This document shows, piece after piece, positions 51,160-59,342 of a DNA stretch of 64,000 nucleotides (position 1 is its first letter; every line of letters starts with the position of its first letter). Location of the stretch: assembly GCA_946405805.1 (NCBI GenBank), contig CAMJIL010000005.1, forward strand, positions 1 to 64,000. The letters run 5' to 3'. The translations under genes and the position numbers were made by a program. This DNA comes from an uncultured Prevotellaceae bacterium. Its GTDB lineage: Bacteria; Bacteroidota; Bacteroidia; Bacteroidales; Bacteroidaceae. The notes under the pieces are model-generated. The model ran no database searches. It was not told the DNA's origin and was given only the letters and a program-made list of their open reading frames with translations.

Positions 51160-52359
51160 ATGGATAATCAGGAAGAAATAAAGCAGTCGTATTACAGCAG
51201 AGATATTGAGCCAACACTCGATAATCTAAATGATATTATAAGAATCTGTGAAACCTTTATGAAAGAAGGTGGTGACAGATTAATGTGTGCCATGAGTATG
51301 CGCAAGTGGGATATTGATGAAATAGAACGCTTGTCGACCTATATTGTGGAGTCTCGACAGAAAATGGAAAAGGAATTGATACGTTTGAAGAAATATAAAG
51401 ATTCTTTTAACGATATGTTTGCAACAGACCATAATGAATATTATGATTCTGTCGCGGCTATTTTGTCTAAAATAAGAAGTCATACATCGCCTCTGAATCA
51501 ATTGTTACAGAAGACATGTAGTCGTAAACATCCTAATAAGTATGTATGTAAACAATTCGGAATTAAACCTAAATCTGTAAGACAGGAATCGGTTTTAGTC
51601 TCAGATTCTTTTCAAAAGCCCCTATATAGTATAGATGATCCTGCTACTCCAACTCAAGTATTGGGTTTCTTTAATGAGCTGAATAAGTTTTTTGCTGACG
51701 AAAAAGAATGTATGGAAATATGTGTACAAGTTCTGGACGAAGAAGCAGAAATACGCAAAGACCCAGTTAAGAGTAAGTATGTGCTTGATAAATACAGACG
51801 TAAGGCATTTGAAAAACTGAGAAGAGTTATTATGCTTATATCGGACGATACTATTAGCACTCTTAAAGAAATTACTCCTGCCTATCAGCGTTTAAAGAAT
51901 TATGCGACAGACGAGGCTTTTGCGCAAGAAGAATTTCACAAACACAATGTGGCTGATATGGATCACTTTTGCTTGATAGAATTGGCTATTGCCAAGCAGA
52001 AGAACCAACTGGATAATGATGAACTCGCATATTGGGGCAACAATCCATCATGGGTGAAAAGAATCAGGTATGTCATCAAACATTATGATGAACTGCTCCC
52101 TGATAATTTTACGCATAAGATGATGGGTAGGTTTCAGTATTATTTTTGTAAATGGGCATTACCTACTAATATTAGCAATGCTACAAAATATTTTATCAAA
52201 CACTATCATGGAAAGTGGAAGGTATCAAAATATGCAGCAGTTAATAATCACGGAAAGGAATATGATAAAAACTCGGCCGAAGTAATTAACTTCCATACTG
52301 CTATTCAAACGTTGTTAAGCAAAGCAAATGTGCAAGAACAGGCAGAACAAAGTGCATAA
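51160..52359 (+). CDS. Hypothetical protein
   Basis: MDNQEEIKQSYYSRDIEPTLDNLNDII...; ORF opens at 51088 but ATG 51160 is the better start; followed by a terminator. Confidence 0.6.
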   Translation: MDNQEEIKQSYYSRDIEPTLDNLNDIIRICETFMKEGGDRLMCAMSMRKWDIDEIERLSTYIVESRQKMEKELIRLKKYKDSFNDMFATDHNEYYDSVAAILSKIRSHTSPLNQLLQKTCSRKHPNKYVCKQFGIKPKSVRQESVLVSDSFQKPLYSIDDPATPTQVLGFFNELNKFFADEKECMEICVQVLDEEAEIRKDPVKSKYVLDKYRRKAFEKLRRVIMLISDDTISTLKEITPAYQRLKNYATDEAFAQEEFHKHNVADMDHFCLIELAIAKQKNQLDNDELAYWGNNPSWVKRIRYVIKHYDELLPDNFTHKMMGRFQYYFCKWALPTNISNATKYFIKHYHGKWKVSKYAAVNNHGKEYDKNSAEVINFHTAIQTLLSKANVQEQAEQSA

Positions 52360-52403
52360 GAATTAGATTTCTTCTTTGTTGGAATTTTATAAAACAAACT
52401 ATA

Positions 52404-52440
52404 ATGTATCGACCTCGAAAGGTGCGATACATTTTTTTTG
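52404..52440 (+). terminator. Intrinsic terminator
   Basis: atgtatcg acctcgaaaggtg cgatacat + T8. Confidence 0.85.
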
Positions 52441-52667
52441 TGCAATAATAAACGTTGTAATCTAATTAAATGTAATAATAGATACAATATGCATCTATTT
52501 TAGATTGCCAAAAGATTCCTAAATCTAAAACCATAAACCATAAAATATAGAATGAACAAAACAAATCTAAAATGGTATGAATATAGGCTTGTTTGTGGGT
52601 TAGTTTACCGCATATTTATCGCATAAACGAATCTAATTTATTCTTTGCATAACCAAAGACTTCTCCG

Positions 52668-52675
52668 TACCTTTG
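52668..52675 (+). promoter_or_regulatory. -7 element TACCTTTG upstream of the VirE pair
   Basis: ctccgTACCTTTGcattt. Confidence 0.55.
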
Positions 52676-52750
52676 CATTTGGAAATCCACTCCGAGTGCA
52701 TCTCGTATTTGTGCCGGGAGCTGGAGTAAAATTTTAAAGGTTAGAAAATA

Positions 52751-53365
52751 ATGATGAATATAAATAATACACAGTTCTCGTTATTCGGATACGGATACAG
52801 GAACAATCGGGGGGAGGCTGTACTTCAGACACGGCCTAAAAACGTAACTGACATTTTGTCGGTTTACGAGTACATAACATCGGGTGCTGCAAAGAGTGCA
52901 CAAGATACTTTAAGAGGTATGCGCACAACGGCATCAAAAGAGGAATGTAGCGACTACAAAAAACTGAACTTCCAGTTTGTTACTTTTCGCGGCATATTCT
53001 CTTCGCGTAAGGCCAGTGCATTAACAAAGTTGTCACCTTATATAGTTATAGACATTGATGGCCTTCCTTCTAATGAAGCGGCACAAAGCCTGGTGAAACA
53101 GCTTTCTGGTGATGTGTATGTAGAGACGGCTCTTGCTTTTGTCTCACCGAGCGGATTAGGCGTTAAATGGGTGGTAGAGATACCTGAGTGGCTACAGGGT
53201 GAGAGTTACAAGGAACAATACCTTGGACTTTGCCGACATGTTGTGTTGCAATATGGTTATGAGCCTGATTGGGGATGCAGCGATGTTTGCAGGGCTTGCT
53301 TCCTTGGATATGATGATAAATGTTTTATTAATAATAAATTTTTAGGTAATGAACAGAAAAACTAA
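52751..53365 (+). CDS. VirE N-terminal domain-like (BT4734/BF3469-type) protein
   Basis: SPYIVIDIDGLPSNEAAQSLVKQL, ALAFVSPSGLGVKWVVEIP. Confidence 0.75.
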   Translation: MMNINNTQFSLFGYGYRNNRGEAVLQTRPKNVTDILSVYEYITSGAAKSAQDTLRGMRTTASKEECSDYKKLNFQFVTFRGIFSSRKASALTKLSPYIVIDIDGLPSNEAAQSLVKQLSGDVYVETALAFVSPSGLGVKWVVEIPEWLQGESYKEQYLGLCRHVVLQYGYEPDWGCSDVCRACFLGYDDKCFINNKFLGNEQKN

Positions 53366-54959
53366 TTCTATGACAGACCAGCAGTATTTTGAACTGTTGT
53401 GTCAACGCATCTATGATGCTTCTTGTAACATTGCTCATACTTATGATGAGTATCTTAGGTTTGCCTTCGTATGTTCTGTTTTTGGAGAAATAGGAAGGGA
53501 GTGGTTTCACAAAATCTGTGCTTTGGACGAAAAGTACGATGTAAGGAATTGTGACACACAGTTTGACAATTGTCAGAAGACTACGCGTCATGAAATTACG
53601 TTGGGTACGCTTGTCCACATGGCACAGGAACATGGGATAGATGTTTCCATACCAGAGGAAGCAAAGCCACACCGAGGACGGCCCTGTAAAACAGAGGATG
53701 AACGGGAAGAAGAGCGTAGGAACCAGTTTGAACTGGTCAGTCAGTTTCTTAATAACGAATATTCGTTTCGTTATAATATCCTCAGTGAACGTATAGAGTT
53801 GAAGCAGGGTGATGAGGAATGGAGGGAGTTTAACGAACGGGAACTCAACAGTATTCTCACCAATATGCACAGCAACAATGTCAGAGTGTCGAAAGATAAT
53901 CTCAATACTTATATCAACTCTGGAGTGTTCTCTTCTCCTTACAATCCTGTTGAGGAATTTGTGAAGACAATGAAACCATGGAATGGGCGTACTGACTATA
54001 TACGTCAGGTGTTTGACCATCTGCACTTGGAAGATGGGTGCGATAAGGACTTTCTTTTTGAATGTTTCAAGTTCTATTATGTTTGTCTTGTAGGTCGCGG
54101 TGCTGACCTTGATATTGTCAATCAGTTGATACTGGTGCTTGCTGGTGAGAAAGAGGGAACGGGAAAAACGGAGTTCGTATTGCGTATGCTACCGTCTGCT
54201 TTACATAAGTACATTCATAACCCGGTACAGCTCACGTCATTTAAGGATAAGGATGAGACACTTGCAACAGCTCATAACCTTCTGTTCTTTTTGGATGAGG
54301 TGTCGCTGAACAGGCAGACTTTTAACAAACTGAAGAATATGGTAGGTGGTGCTGGCGCTAATAAAGTAACTGATAGGGCACCATACGCTCATACATCGGA
54401 GGTGCGTAATGTTCATGCCTCTTTCGCTGCTACTACCAATCACATAGATTTCCTGCCGGAAGACTTGGGTGACCGCAGGTTTCTGGTACTCCCTGTAGTA
54501 GGCAGTGATGACTATGCTAAGATGCCCATTGACAAGGCTTTTGTTCAAGCATACTACTTAGCTACACATCCGAAACGTTTTTCTACACGAATATCGCGTG
54601 AAATGATGGCCCGACTGAAGGAAATCAACTGGAAATATGTCGCTGAAGACATCTGTACAGCAGTATTACCTACGGTATTAAGGGAACCTAATCCGGGAGA
54701 GCAGGCACAAGCTGTCCTTGTAGGCGAAATCATTGGCTGGTTGTCAGGCAGAACGGGACAAAATAAAGACTATACTCCACAAAAAGTCAATGCTGCAATG
54801 AAAAAAATGGGTTTCTTGCCTAAAAGAACCAATAAAGGTAACGTGTATTTGGTAAAGAGACTTTCTGCTGACGACCTGAAACATCAGGGGGAAATGCTTG
54901 CAAATCAGGAAATTAAGCAGGAAGAAGAAAAGAGCATAGAGCAAGAACTTCCGTTCTGA
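53349..54959 (+). CDS. Virulence-associated E (VirE/VapE) family ATPase
   Basis: KPWNGRTDYIRQVFDHL, Walker A LVLAGEKEGTGKTEF, FFLDEVSLNRQTFNKLKNMVGG, DRRFLVLPV. Confidence 0.85.
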   Translation: MNRKTNSMTDQQYFELLCQRIYDASCNIAHTYDEYLRFAFVCSVFGEIGREWFHKICALDEKYDVRNCDTQFDNCQKTTRHEITLGTLVHMAQEHGIDVSIPEEAKPHRGRPCKTEDEREEERRNQFELVSQFLNNEYSFRYNILSERIELKQGDEEWREFNERELNSILTNMHSNNVRVSKDNLNTYINSGVFSSPYNPVEEFVKTMKPWNGRTDYIRQVFDHLHLEDGCDKDFLFECFKFYYVCLVGRGADLDIVNQLILVLAGEKEGTGKTEFVLRMLPSALHKYIHNPVQLTSFKDKDETLATAHNLLFFLDEVSLNRQTFNKLKNMVGGAGANKVTDRAPYAHTSEVRNVHASFAATTNHIDFLPEDLGDRRFLVLPVVGSDDYAKMPIDKAFVQAYYLATHPKRFSTRISREMMARLKEINWKYVAEDICTAVLPTVLREPNPGEQAQAVLVGEIIGWLSGRTGQNKDYTPQKVNAAMKKMGFLPKRTNKGNVYLVKRLSADDLKHQGEMLANQEIKQEEEKSIEQELPF

Positions 54960-55092
54960 AAGTGACGAGTGATGATTGATGTTATAACTTTCCCAAAAAT
55001 AAATAGAAAATATAGTGTAGCGTTTATTATTTTTAATAGGAAAGTATAATATTTCTCCGTCACTCGTCACCTCCTTCACACACCTCTTTTTC

Positions 55093-55137
55093 CTCCACTG
55101 CACTTTGGGATTTTTTCCTGTGCAGTGGAGATTTTTT
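55093..55137. repeat. Perfect 11-bp inverted repeat, possible terminator or RAYT-associated hairpin
   Basis: ctccactgcac ... gtgcagtggag followed by T7. Confidence 0.7.
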
Positions 55138-55163
55138 TACTCCGCAGTCGAGAAAAATAGGGG

Positions 55164-56378
55164 TTATCTGATTATCTTTGCTTCGCCGTTGAAGGTGCTT
55201 ATCTCTGCTGCGAGGGTGTTGAGGTTGTGAAAGCGGCTGTAGTCGCTGTCTGATGGTACATTGCCGACATCACCCATGGTGTCGAGGTTCCAAGGGGCAA
55301 GGATAAGTAATGTGCCTTTTTCACAAGCGTCAAAGCGTTTTTTCTCGGGTTTCCAATACTGACCGATGGGTTCCTTCTGCAGATGTATCAGCGGATAGCC
55401 CTGTTCTATGCACTCGTTCTTCATCAGCAGTTCCCCGCGTGATATGCCTGGGGTGACGATAGCTGTGCCGCCTTCCATGATTTCTGCTACCCATTGGCTG
55501 TGCTCACGGGCATAGTCGTCAGTTGTTTCGTAAGGGCGGCGGCTTACGGGGTGGAGGCGATGGCACATCACCTGCACCTTACGAGGCCATCTCAGCAGGA
55601 AGAGATTACCGAATGCTCCATAGCTGCGGTTGCCTATCTGTACATGCAGACATCTGCGCATATAGTCGGGCAGGAGGCGTCGCAACATGGCTCGTCTCGG
55701 GTTGTCATGCACATAGGCTATCATTGCTTGCCGGTGGCGTTCGTTGAGGCATACGGTATCGTCGTAGTTGTCATCGAAGAGGGGCCTTTGGCTACGTCCC
55801 ACGAAGGTGTAGTATTCCTGCCGCTGTTTCTTTGACATGGTGCGTATCAAGGCTCCCTCATTATAATGCTGGGTGGCTTTCTCGCGTAGCCAGGCTGGGG
55901 CGCGGTCGGAGAAGCAATCAACCGATATCGGCCGATTGGTGGAAGAGGGGAGGCCCTGCCCTTGCTGCCAACGGCTGGTACAGACGGCCTTGAAGGCCTG
56001 AATGATATCGCCAAGGCTCCATTGCATAGGCTCAAGCACCTCTATGACACCATGGAAATGGTCAGGCATACATACGCAGGCATGCACTACTACGTTGTTG
56101 CCATGAGCTGACTGGTGGGTGGGTATCTGTAGCCATGTCTCCTGTACCGCTTCGCCAAGAGGGGTGAGGGCAAGGCGGGTTTGTTTGCGACCGGAGGTGG
56201 GGTGTTTGCGACCAGAGGTGGGGTGTTCGCGACCGGAGGTGGGGTGTTCGCGACCGAAATCGGTCACGAAATGGGAGAGCAGCTGCTCACGGCCACTCAC
56301 AACAATGGTGATGAGATAGGTGCCACGACCATAGTAGTCGTGACCAGCATTACGTGGACGATAGGATAGTGCTTCCAT
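55164..56378 (-). CDS. REP-associated tyrosine transposase (RAYT/Y1)-like protein with long C-terminal extension
   Basis: GTYLITIVVSGR, VCMPDHFHGVIEV (HUH-type HFH), YVHDNPRRAMLRR; C-terminal GGTAIVTPGISRGELLMKNECIEQGYPLIHLQKEPIG...GTLLILAPW. Confidence 0.78.
   Translation of the reverse strand: MEALSYRPRNAGHDYYGRGTYLITIVVSGREQLLSHFVTDFGREHPTSGREHPTSGRKHPTSGRKQTRLALTPLGEAVQETWLQIPTHQSAHGNNVVVHACVCMPDHFHGVIEVLEPMQWSLGDIIQAFKAVCTSRWQQGQGLPSSTNRPISVDCFSDRAPAWLREKATQHYNEGALIRTMSKKQRQEYYTFVGRSQRPLFDDNYDDTVCLNERHRQAMIAYVHDNPRRAMLRRLLPDYMRRCLHVQIGNRSYGAFGNLFLLRWPRKVQVMCHRLHPVSRRPYETTDDYAREHSQWVAEIMEGGTAIVTPGISRGELLMKNECIEQGYPLIHLQKEPIGQYWKPEKKRFDACEKGTLLILAPWNLDTMGDVGNVPSDSDYSRFHNLNTLAAEISTFNGEAKIIR
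56186..56250. repeat. 21-bp in-frame tandem repeat (3 units) inside the RAYT-like gene
   Basis: gcgaccggaggtggggtgttt x3 on the plus strand; peptide GREHPTSGREHPTSGRKHPTS. Confidence 0.85.
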
Positions 56379-56388
56379 ACTCGGTGAG

Positions 56389-56396
56389 CAAAGGTA
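56389..56396 (-). promoter_or_regulatory. -7 element for the RAYT-like gene
   Basis: TACCTTTG on the minus strand ~11 nt from ATG 56378. Confidence 0.5.
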
Positions 56397-56519
56397 CAAA
56401 TTTTCTTTGAAACAACCAAATTTATTACGAAGAACATCTCCGTATTTTACTTTATAAAAATAAATACAATTTATTGAAAAATAATTGCTTAAATATTTGC
56501 ATATGTCATTTATTTTTTG

Positions 56520-56527
56520 TAACTTTG
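56520..56527 (+). promoter_or_regulatory. -7 element TAACTTTG upstream of the second HU-like gene
   Basis: ttttgTAACTTTGcagatag. Confidence 0.55.
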
Positions 56528-56593
56528 CAGATAGAAAAAGAGAATAAAATGCAAGCTTTTTTTCTCATAGCATTCGAAGTAAATTCGTCTGCT

Positions 56594-56735
56594 AAATCTC
56601 CAAAAGAGATTTGATCATCAGCGATGTTGCTTTCGCTCGATAATCTGAAAGTGAACTTTCATTATCCTCGCTTACTCGCAACATTGTCAATAGAAAATAA
56701 GGATAACAAAATAGCGGGATGTGACCACCCGATGT
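56594..56735 (+). ncRNA. Candidate structured 5' leader of the second HU-like gene
   Basis: Hairpins aaatctc-caaaa-gagattt; gatgttgc ... gcaacatt enclosing gataat-ct-gaaag/ctttc-attatc. Confidence 0.4.
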
Positions 56736-56781
56736 AGTTGGTTGCTTATGCCTTTTAAAGTAAAAAGATTGTATTAAAGTT

Positions 56782-57411
56782 ATGGCATTAAAAGTTAAAG
56801 CAAAAGAACGTGAGTTCAAGGTCGGCAAGTATGCCGGCGAGTATCGTTACGTGATGGCGCCTGAGTTGTACTCAGCACTTTCACAAGACAAGGTAATCAG
56901 GGAAGCTGCTCTTCGCAGTGGGGTCTCTGAAGGAGTTATGAAGGCTTGCTGGGATGCAGCCGGAGAAGTTATCAAGGCGTGGTTGCCTGAGGGCCACAGT
57001 ATTCCTATCCCAGGCCTCGGCAGTGCCCGTTTTGGTTTGAGTGCAAAGAGTGTTGCTGACGTCAATGACGTCAAGGCAGGCTTGATCCGCACACGTCGCA
57101 TCGTCTTCACACCAGCTGTTGAGTTGAAGCAGGAACTGAAGGAGACTTCTGTTGTCATCACCTGCTACGACCGCACTGGCAAAGAGGTTAAGCGCGTCAC
57201 CAGTGACGACGACGGCACTGTAGAGGAGCCGGACAACACCACCGAAACTGGTGAGAACGATGGTACCACTAACGGTGGTAACGAAAACCCTTCGACAGGC
57301 TCAGGGCAGGACGAAAACCAAAACCAAAACCAAGGTGGTAGCCAGAACCAGGGTGGTTCACAGGGTGGTAACACCGACCCTAATCCAGACGGTAGTGGCG
57401 ATGAAGGATAA
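56782..57411 (+). CDS. HU-like (HU-HIG type) DNA-binding protein with low-complexity tail
   Basis: MALKVKAKEREFKVGKYAGEYRYVMAPEL...; tail NQNQNQGGSQNQGGSQGGNTDPNPDGSGDEG shared with 68..673. Confidence 0.75.
   Translation: MALKVKAKEREFKVGKYAGEYRYVMAPELYSALSQDKVIREAALRSGVSEGVMKACWDAAGEVIKAWLPEGHSIPIPGLGSARFGLSAKSVADVNDVKAGLIRTRRIVFTPAVELKQELKETSVVITCYDRTGKEVKRVTSDDDGTVEEPDNTTETGENDGTTNGGNENPSTGSGQDENQNQNQGGSQNQGGSQGGNTDPNPDGSGDEG
57278..57340. repeat. CCTTCGACAGGCTCAGGG element plus (caaaac)n tract in the HU-like CDS
   Basis: aacgaaaacccttcgacaggctcagggcaggacgaaaaccaaaaccaaaaccaagg. Confidence 0.75.
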
Positions 57412-57412
57412 G

Positions 57413-57447
57413 CTTCGCACGAAAGACGAAGTACGAAAAACGAAAGA
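57413..57447. repeat. Heptanucleotide-type repeat (cgaaaga)n
   Basis: gcttcgcacgaaagacgaagtacgaaaaacgaaagac. Confidence 0.6.
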
Positions 57448-57500
57448 CTGGGATGAGCCCTTCGGGGCTCTCCCTCTTCTTAAGGATTCAAGATTATTGG

Positions 57501-57527
57501 CCTTTCAATTGAAAGGTCATTTTTTAT
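57501..57527. terminator. Terminator palindrome between the convergent HU-like and M6 genes
   Basis: cctttcaattgaaagg followed by tcatttttta. Confidence 0.65.
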
Positions 57528-59316
57528 TGAGAATGTGGTTGACGATATACATGGCATCTGACATGTTTATCTCACCGTCATCGTTTGCATCGGCTGCTAC
57601 GGCATCAAAGGATGGGGCAGGGGTGCCGAGGGTGTAATTGACAATAAACATAACGTCTGACATGTTTATTTCGCCATCGCCATTGGCATCGCCACGACGA
57701 TACCTGAAAGTGAAGTTAACACTATAGTCGGCATTCTGCACGATGTCGTATATAGGCTTGTCTATAGTGCCGTCCTTTACCCAATAGTCTGTCAGCTGTG
57801 TTACGCCCTGTGTGCCTGGGAACGGGTCACCGAGAAGGGATTTGTCGTAAGCGTCTTTTGTTTCTGCATAATCGAAGAAACCTATCAGTCTTCCGTCGGC
57901 TGGGAGTATGGTTATACCAGGTTTTCCTGCTGTACTGTTGGGAAGACCGTTTTTGATGCTGAATTTCTCGAGTGAGGCATTAATATGTGTTACCACCATT
58001 CCGGTGCCGGTATAGCTCTTAAATTGCATATACCACTCTTTATCGTGAGGGATGGCTTCAAGAATCCAGTATTCATTGTCGTTATTTCCTGATATCTTGT
58101 ATGCCTGTCCTCCGTCTTTGAGTGGCGTGAGGGTTACGGTCTGAGAATCAGTTAGTTCCTGTATGTCGTCAATCCATCCGAAGAGATAGCGCTCGAAGGC
58201 ATTCAGAGGGGTGGGCAGACAGCCGTTAAGACGATTCTCACCACCATCCATCAGCGACCATTCCTCCATGCTCTGGTTGTCGTATTTAGAATCAGTCCAT
58301 GATTTTTTGCTGGTTGCATACAGGTCTGTAATACCCATTGTGTGGCAGAATTCGTGAACCATGACGCCAATGCCTGCCAGTTGTGGGTCAATGTTAAGTT
58401 GTGAGTATAAATCAGGACTGAAATTTATCTCGTTACTCATAGCGGCACGATGAATATTCATACCGTCAACGGTGCAGATGTAACTGCTGGTGTTATCTTG
58501 TATTTGAGGCCATATAACATTTTGTACCCCCCAGCTCCCTCCATATCCGGCATAGAGGAGATATACGAGGTCAACATATCCGTCACCATCAGAATCGTAC
58601 TGTGTGAAGTCAACGTCATCTGCGGCTGCTACACAGGCATCCTTGACGAAGGTATATGGACGGGTAGAATAGTAGGCGGCAGTATTATTGACCTTGATAG
58701 GACCACAGACATCAAACCTCGGGTGGAACTGGTCACCGCTGCAGGACTTGAAATAATTGGCTACGGAGCCTTGACTTTTGGCAACAATGTGATGGACAAT
58801 GCCTTCTTTGTCTGTGTACGGTACCCTTACGTTGGTTGTCATTTCGTCGCTATTGAAGAGTCTATCAATGTCTTCCTTTTGGTAGGTGAACGAAACGTCG
58901 GAGAACTCTACCATCAGTACCAACACCTTTGGGGCGCCCTTGCTGGGGAAGAGACGATATCCCAAAAGCTGTCCGTTGGTGGTAGTGCCGGAATCTGCAC
59001 CCGTCAGAGATGGTGTGCCCTTTTTCTTTAACGTGTTTTCGATTACCTGCTGCTGTTGTTGGTCTGCGATAGCATTGAGGCTGTCAATCTGTTCCTTTGA
59101 GGCAGCATAGTAGTAGTCGCCTTCGGAATTGTAGAGAATTATCTCCCCGCTTTGGCTTCTGTAGAAATGCAGGTTCTCGTCACCCACTAACGTAGCAGAG
59201 ACAATGCGTCCGTCATTCAGGGTGAAGTCTCTGAAAAAACGCACAGCCTTAGAAGCGTTGACACTAACGGATGCCAAGGTGACAAGAAGAAGGAGTATTA
59301 AGCGAATAGTTTTCAA
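57517..59316 (-). CDS. M6 family secreted metalloprotease with C-terminal dockerin type I
   Basis: VMVHEFCHTMGITDLY (HExxH); GDANGDGEINMSDVMFIVNYTL...DANDDGEINMSDAMYIVNHIL; apparent TTG start. Confidence 0.87.
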   Translation of the reverse strand: MKTIRLILLLLVTLASVSVNASKAVRFFRDFTLNDGRIVSATLVGDENLHFYRSQSGEIILYNSEGDYYYAASKEQIDSLNAIADQQQQQVIENTLKKKGTPSLTGADSGTTTNGQLLGYRLFPSKGAPKVLVLMVEFSDVSFTYQKEDIDRLFNSDEMTTNVRVPYTDKEGIVHHIVAKSQGSVANYFKSCSGDQFHPRFDVCGPIKVNNTAAYYSTRPYTFVKDACVAAADDVDFTQYDSDGDGYVDLVYLLYAGYGGSWGVQNVIWPQIQDNTSSYICTVDGMNIHRAAMSNEINFSPDLYSQLNIDPQLAGIGVMVHEFCHTMGITDLYATSKKSWTDSKYDNQSMEEWSLMDGGENRLNGCLPTPLNAFERYLFGWIDDIQELTDSQTVTLTPLKDGGQAYKISGNNDNEYWILEAIPHDKEWYMQFKSYTGTGMVVTHINASLEKFSIKNGLPNSTAGKPGITILPADGRLIGFFDYAETKDAYDKSLLGDPFPGTQGVTQLTDYWVKDGTIDKPIYDIVQNADYSVNFTFRYRRGDANGDGEINMSDVMFIVNYTLGTPAPSFDAVAADANDDGEINMSDAMYIVNHILNKK

Positions 59317-59342
59317 TTTTCAATTATCAATTTTCAATGTTC
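59310..59342. repeat. Heptanucleotide repeat spanning the GH28-GH105 stop and the M6 start
   Basis: minus strand: attgaaaattgataattgaaaattgaaaac. Confidence 0.8.

Noticed and set aside
52668-57411. Complete prophage or conjugative element
   Set aside because: No integrase, capsid, tail, relaxase or conjugation genes are visible; only the VirE pair, RAYT-like and HU-like genes.
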